From positions 62,001 to 126,000 of the forward strand of contig BAAHQB010000154.1 in assembly GCA_054601695.1 (NCBI GenBank): DNA of 64,000 nt, given 5' to 3'. A model generated the notes under the pieces. That model was not told the DNA's origin. It ran no database searches and saw only the letters and a program-made list of their open reading frames with translations. This stretch comes from Amorphochlora amoebiformis. Lineage: Eukaryota; Cercozoa; Chlorarachniophyceae. Positions 26,460 to 64,000 of the stretch are shown piece by piece. Numbering within the stretch: position 1 is the first letter of the stretch; every line of letters begins with the position of its first letter. Both the position numbers and the translations under genes were made by a program.

Positions 26460-26705
26460 CATACAAAACACTACACATACACATACAACATATATACATA
26501 TACAATATACCAGACCGGAATATATATATATATATACAAAACACTGTACACATACAACATACATACATGTCCAATATACCAGGCCGGAATGCCAGGCCCC
26601 ACCTCAAGTCTGTTAGGTAGCTTGGGAATTAAACTGCCGGACAACTCAGATTTGGATCGCCCCAGCAATCTTAAACCCGAGCCGAGAAAAAAACAAAAAA
26701 AATGA
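11070..26705 (+). CDS. ECD: Ecdysoneless / SGT1 family protein
   Basis: Exons: 11070-11191, 11438-11516, 11581-11651, 11928-11999, 12223-12280, 12577-12639, 13101-13160, 13339-13426, 13507-13588, 14486-14578, 16086-16140, 16529-16600, 17128-17173, 17700-17859, 18898-18951, 19826-19886, 21589-21793, 22230-22278, 22954-23070, 23349-23387, 23955-24000, 24897-24940, 25406-25551, 25847-25897, 26583-26705. The product is about 684 residues; human ECD is 644. Hallmarks in order: [106 protein letters not shown], and the C-terminal [16 protein letters not shown] and [13 protein letters not shown]. Family knowledge: ECD binds the splicing factor PRPF8 and the R2TP complex. The exon 16/17 junction is ambiguous (donor 19876 or 19886). 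Exon 17 needs one G fewer in an 11-G run to avoid TGA at 21787. All other phases agree. Confidence 0.95.
12340..12445 (+). repeat. intron core element, long form
   Basis: Diverged long copy in ECD intron 5, sense orientation: ATTGCTGAGGTCGCC, then CCACTCAGTGG, then GAGTCAATGGCCC and CTGGATAACTTGATC. The CCACT/AGTGG palindrome is intact. Confidence 0.8.
13160..13330 (+). repeat. telomere-type intron with core element
   Basis: ECD intron 7 starts GTAATCCCAACC at the donor and is (CCCTAA)n to its end. A short core copy lies at 13213-13262 in the sense orientation. Confidence 0.9.
15580..15915 (+). repeat. telomere-type block with three core elements
   Basis: Sense-orientation copies at 15604-15645, 15705-15800 (long form with CCACAATGTGG) and 15818-15862, separated by CCCTAA runs, within ECD intron 10. 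Two copies share GGTCCTCGGAC or a near variant. Confidence 0.9.
16240..16275 (+). repeat. partial copy of ECD exon 11 donor end, inverted pair
   Basis: GTCATCATGAGGGTATGT repeats the end of exon 11 and its donor about 130 nt downstream. It is preceded by an inverted piece, so ACCCTCATG...CATGAGGGT forms a palindrome. Confidence 0.75.
18455..18770 (+). mobile_element. tRNA-derived SINE-like element, copy A
   Basis: Microsatellite-free island in ECD intron 14. It starts TTAGCGCTGTAGTATAGTAGACGG, close to the head of the copy at 21101, and its body has a repeated CGTCAC run near 18596 and CTCCAGCAATCTCCGAG near 18660. The B box is poor. Confidence 0.4.
18952..19075 (+). repeat. telomere-type intron start
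   Basis: ECD intron 15 begins GTAATCCTAACC directly at the donor and continues as CCCTAA variants. A CT tract follows. Confidence 0.9.
19140..19475 (+). repeat. CT-rich tract
   Basis: (CT)n with C and A interruptions in ECD intron 15. A (CCGTTA)n-type patch follows at 19680-19780, a variant of the telomere-type unit. Confidence 0.9.
19890..20390 (+). repeat. 23-nt minisatellite after ECD exon 16
   Basis: About twenty imperfect copies of a GTATGTAGAAATAGATGTAT unit begin at the exon 16 donor. Every unit carries a GTATGTA donor-like word. Confidence 0.85.
21100..21365 (+). mobile_element. tRNA-derived SINE-like element, copy B
   Basis: TTAGCGCAGTGGTATAATAG resembles a tRNA A box with D-loop, followed by GTTCGATTCAAGTCC as a B box about 33 nt later. 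That spacing is too short for an intact tRNA. The unrelated 3' body has inverted GGAAGACCTTCCC/GGAAGGCCTTCCC words. It lies in ECD intron 16. Confidence 0.5.
22870..22953 (+). repeat. (CCCTGTCCCAC)n pyrimidine minisatellite at a 3' splice site
   Basis: Six or so CCTGTCC/CCACC units run directly into the CCCGCAG acceptor of ECD exon 19 and supply its polypyrimidine tract. Confidence 0.8.
24240..24665 (+). mobile_element. tRNA-derived SINE-like element, copy C
   Basis: GGTAGAGCAACGAC followed by GGTTCAAATCCGTCCC, a good tRNA B box. The body continues with ATTCATTATCAG, CGCGATGTCACG and a CTCCAGC-rich 3' part shared with copy A. It lies in ECD intron 21. All three copies are in the gene's sense orientation. 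Confidence 0.5.
24475..24535. repeat. short minisatellite (GTACCGGGTAGTACGGGTTA)n
   Basis: About three imperfect tandem copies of a 20-nt unit inside SINE-like copy C. Confidence 0.7.
26160..26600 (+). repeat. tandem copies of the ECD exon 25 acceptor
   Basis: CAATATACCAGGCCGGAAT or a variant recurs near 26163, 26302, 26391, 26503 and at the true acceptor (26572-26590), separated by (AT)n and ACATACAAAACACTAC spacers. Some copies keep the AG and others are mutated (CCAGACCGG, CCAGGCAGG). Confidence 0.9.
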
Positions 26706-27740
26706 ATCGGCCGCGGGCCGCGGGCTTCTTAGAAATTAGCCAGTTTTCAAAGATCTAGAGATTGTTAACAAAGATAATCATCGTAAAGACAATGAGATGT
26801 TTTTGAGTTTTTGAAAGTTACAACATACAATACATCGTAAAGATACTGAGATATTTTTGAGTCTTGAAAGTTACAACAAACAATACTCTTAAGCTTTTTT
26901 TCGTGTGCCAGTTGGAAAATAAAATCTTCCGATGTCGGACATTATCCAGATTCTAGAGATTGTTAGCAGTGTAGTATATACAATTAACCTCATATTATGA
27001 TTTGGTTATCCTTTGCTAGTATTACCTAGTACGCGGATCATGGCGTCATGATAAAACTAGTATTGTCTGGACATGTATCTAGTGTATATATTGCAATATC
27101 ATGATATACGTACTATTATGATTTATATTATACTATATATATATATATACATACATATGTACATGTAAATTTGTACATACTACATACACATAGACACACA
27201 TCTACATATATACATATAAATTGTATGTATATATATATATATATATATCATAGTGTGTAATGCTTACATGAGAAGATAATATTCTTAAATTTATCGTACT
27301 CGAAATATATTTTAACATTTTTAACGTAATGTTTACTGTGATTACTCTGGTACAATGACTTCCGGCTTGGTTTTCTTTGCGTTCCTGTTATATATGTGTT
27401 ATTTACAAATGTACTAAGTAATAATAGTGATAGCTTCGGATCGATTTAGGCATAACCGCAGTGTACGCGTTGCCGACTAGACATGAACTACTAGGAGTCA
27501 TTTGAAAGTATATAATGTGTACTTATATGTGTATGCTTATATATATATATACAAATATATATGCTGTGCTGTTATATGTAACGATAAACAATACACTGTA
27601 TGTATATATATATATAGATATATATACATATATGTATATTTATATACATATATATATATATTTATATATATATGTATATATGTACATATATATATACATA
27701 CACACACATATTATATTAAATAATTACATTTGTGTTGTCC
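26706..27740. other. convergent intergenic region ECD / TENT4
   Basis: Mostly unique AT-rich DNA with no gene found. It opens with a GGCCGCGGGCCGCGGGC palindrome just after the ECD stop. A 55-nt direct duplication (CATCGTAAAGA...GAAAGTTACAACA) lies at 26780-26890, and CTAGAGATTGTTA occurs twice. AATAAA at 26919-26924 could be the ECD polyadenylation signal. Confidence 0.6.
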
Positions 27741-48525
<20,785 letters not shown>

Positions 48526-48743
48526 GGAGTAAATGGATATATATGGATAGATATGTGGATATTGGAAAGAAGATATATATTGATATTCTACTTAGGATAT
48601 CTTGAAACACACGTCGTGACGCCGCAGTCTGTCACCAGATGACATTCAAAGATGTAACGCATAACCTGTGACATTGCAAATAATCACGTTGTGACAGTCA
48701 ACACTGTCACGCCCTGGATAATAATCGCCGAAAGCCCCGAGCC
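48526..48743. promoter_or_regulatory. bidirectional promoter, TENT4 / NIFK
   Basis: 218 bp between divergent start codons (281 if TENT4 starts at 48462). GTGACR/YGTCAC words recur near 48618, 48635, 48669, 48693 and 48708, plus GATGACA near 48642, in both orientations. No microsatellite. The promoter role is inferred from position and motif clustering. Confidence 0.6.
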
Positions 48744-62037
<13,294 letters not shown>

Positions 62038-62324
62038 AAGAAACTGAACTGAACTATCATTACATACCGACCTCAATCGCGATCCTAATCATGCGTATGA
62101 ATTAAGATTATCATATGTGGATATTCGCCGGCTAATAGGCGGCTATATAAACTAGTAAGCGGCAGTGGTAGTATATGATTAACTAGACTAAATATGATAT
62201 TTTTTTACATGCGTATGCTAGTATCGTGTAGGTATATATACATATATATTTTTATTATATATATATATATATATATATCATAGTACTAGATAAAAATTAT
62301 CTCTATTTGATGATAGGTATATAC

Positions 62325-62362
<38 letters not shown>

Positions 62363-62602
62363 TCATTAATTACTATCTATCACGTGTATGTACAGTGCCC
62401 GGGTACGGTTTAATTGTATCTAATGTATCTAGTCATAATCTAGGTACTACAGTACAGTGTGTAGGCCTCAGTTATTCTCGGTAAACATACAATCATGAAC
62501 CGTACTACCGTCGATGCTAGTTACTAGTCTTACACTACATCTAGTACATCATGGGATAGTTCAAACTTCAAATAATTTTTCATCAATATCGTAATCACTG
62601 TC
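62038..62602. other. convergent intergenic region NIFK / BLOC1S1
   Basis: AT-rich and mostly unique, with a GCCGGCTAATAGGCGGC imperfect hairpin near 62128 and two short AT runs (62250-62280, 62325-62363). No coding sequence found. It probably holds the two 3' UTRs. Confidence 0.6.
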
Positions 62603-63227
62603 CTATACATTCTCCACCCCATCCACACTACTACCCTTGGGCTCAACACTCTTCGTTTCTTCCCCAGATCCCTGCGGGTTGGTAGCTGGTTTCTTTGACC
62701 CCTGTTTGACAACCTGGATCAACGATGTGTTTATGCTATTGAGGTCCGCCTCGATGCCCTGAGCCCAATTCTTTACGTCCCCCAGTTCCTTCAGTGCATC
62801 GTTGAACGACGAATATAAGCCAGCCCACTGGCCGACCTCGTTGGCGAAGGTCAGGGCCTTGGCCTCGAGGGCCTTCGCCTCGGATTCAAGACGCCTTTGG
62901 TTCTCGTAAGTCTTCGTGACCCCGGTGTCTAACGAATCGAGGAGATACTGGCCTAAATCTTCGACGCTCTTTACGAGATCTTGTTTCTCCCGTTCTGGGG
63001 TTTGAGGGGACGTCAGCAGGGAGAAAAGGAGGGCGATGACAGGGGAGAGAAAGCACTCTCGTACAAATTTCGATATTCATAAGGAAGCCTGACCTAAATC
63101 CTTTCGCAATTGTCTCGAAGTGGTTCTATGCTTCGCAACGATGTCCGCCAAGGACTCAGACTTGGCTAAGAATAACAAATTAGTACAACCATAGCCTCGA
63201 GACAGGGTACGGGGATTGACCCGCCAT
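62603..63227 (-). CDS. BLOC1S1: BLOC-1 subunit 1 (BLOS1/GCN5L1)
   Basis: Exons on minus: 63227-63221 (seven nt, Met-Ala plus one base), 63165-63094, 62994-62603. Phases 1 and 1 agree and the product is 156 residues; human BLOC1S1 is 125-153. The family pattern is clear: a helical N-terminus (LADIVAKHRTTSRQLRKDL), then YLLDSLDTGVTKTYENQRRL, FANEVGQWAGLYSSFNDAL, KELGDVKNWAQGIEADL, and a polar C-terminal extension not in the animal protein. Family knowledge: a coiled-coil subunit shared by BLOC-1 and BORC, acting in endosome and lysosome trafficking. Its two introns are short (55 and 99 nt) and free of microsatellite, unlike all neighbours. The gene is divergent from the gene at 63347. Confidence 0.95.
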
Positions 63228-63346
63228 CGTCAGAGATTTCCAGGGATTCTCTCCGCGCATATACCCGGGATTCAAAGACTGTAAAAGGAAATCCCGTCAA
63301 ATCCCCGGACGAATCCCGGGATTTATCCGCACTGCGTGGGGTGCAG
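63228..63346. promoter_or_regulatory. bidirectional promoter, BLOC1S1 / unknown gene
   Basis: 119 bp between divergent starts. It contains repeated CCCGGGATT words, including the palindrome AATCCCGGGATT near 63310. The role is inferred from position. Confidence 0.5.
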
Positions 63347-63593
63347 ATGGAACCACCGAGAGAGAGAGAAGAGGAGTCTTACCAAAGATCCACGTTCGAT
63401 GAGTATGGTACAGCGAACCCGAGGCTTATCGCTGAGCTCAAGCAGCTGGACAATTTGGGACTCGAAGGTGGGTTCGCCAGAATTTCGTGAAAGAATGGCC
63501 AATTTTTACATCCAATTCTCGAACGTCTCAAGCATGGTGGGCCTCGTGGTGGTCGCGAGAGAGCTCATAGGAAACAGAAAGGGGAGGGGGTAA
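63347..63593 (+). CDS. unidentified small protein gene, structure unclear
   Basis: Not recognised. ATG at 63347 opens 40 codons of clearly coding character (FDEYGTANPRLIAELKQLDN), ending at a G/GTGGGT donor-like site at 63467. A second coding-like block, 63481-63593, reads FRERMANFYIQFSNVSSM and ends TAA, but it is in the +1 frame. Only 13 nt separate the two, too short for a normal intron. Reading on in the first frame stops at TGA 63500. Possible explanations are a one-base error in GGTGGGTTCGCC, an assembly collapse of an intron, or use of 63467 with a later acceptor. One such exon is 63694-63759 (phase matches, KRMGVDPKRYHEERKRR). Confidence 0.4.
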
Positions 63594-63866
63594 TGCGGTG
63601 GATCGTGGGATTTTTTTTGGGCGGGAAGGGTTTGGGTTTTTTGGAGGGAGAGGGTACGGAAGATCTCAGGTCTGAGTCATGTTTGGTTACTAGAGGGTTT
63701 GTGGCTGAAAAGGATGGGGGTTGACCCTAAGCGTTATCATGAGGAGAGGAAGAGGAGGGGTGAGAAATATATTTTTTATTTTTTGGTGATATTGCTGACT
63801 TCCTTTTCGTGTATATGTATTTTTGCATATTGGGAAAATATGGTTACTGATTTCTGATTTATATAT

Positions 63867-63904
<38 letters not shown>

Positions 63905-64000
63905 GTATATGTATGTAAGAATATATATATATACATACATACATATACATAATATATATATATATATATATATATGCACATATACATATATAAACACGTA
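63594..64000. other. 3' region of the last gene, possible further exon
   Basis: G-rich start, then an in-phase candidate exon at 63694-63759 flanked by CTAG and GTGAGA, then AT microsatellite from 63865. Whether it belongs to the gene at 63347 cannot be decided here. Confidence 0.35.

Overview
This is a very intron-rich eukaryotic nuclear window, probably from a unicellular protist. I cannot place the species. Every recognisable protein is a universal or widespread eukaryotic housekeeping protein, cut into short exons (7 to about 390 nt) that join in phase at GT/AG sites. Most of the DNA is intron. The introns are mainly (AT)n microsatellite, telomere-type (CCCTAA)n repeat, or CT/GA tracts, and nearly all long open frames made of these repeats are artefacts.

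I rebuilt six genes by reading exon by exon on both strands and checking phase at each junction. (1) Minus, 10845 to beyond position 1: a protein with an SH3-like domain, 3' end outside the window. (2) Plus, 11070-26705: ecdysoneless/SGT1 (ECD), 25 exons, about 684 residues. (3) Minus, 48525-27741: a TRF4/PAPD5-type non-canonical poly(A) polymerase (TENT4), about 32 exons. (4) Plus, 48744-62037: NIFK/Nop15, a nucleolar RRM protein, 19 exons, 301 residues. (5) Minus, 63227-62603: BLOC-1 subunit 1, 3 exons, 156 residues. (6) Plus, from 63347: an unidentified small gene. The order is strictly alternating: head-to-head pairs 119-224 bp apart (1/2, 3/4, 5/6) and tail-to-tail pairs (2/3, 4/5). TENT4 and NIFK share a short divergent promoter; in other eukaryotes both act in nucleolar RNA processing and ribosome biogenesis.

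The most unusual feature is the intron DNA. Telomere-type arrays lie inside introns, nearly always with CCCTAA on the transcribed (sense) strand, so that GTAACCC and CCCTAG act as splice sites. They carry a dispersed core element of about 45-100 bp (some 21 copies), again nearly always in the sense orientation, with two short palindromes that show compensatory changes. This looks like an introner-like, intron-generating family. Separately, many exons have extra partial copies of one end, including the splice site, spread through the flanking AT-rich intron. In NIFK such a fragment has become a satellite of about ten units.

All calls come from reading the sequence and from remembered family motifs. 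No alignment or database search was run.
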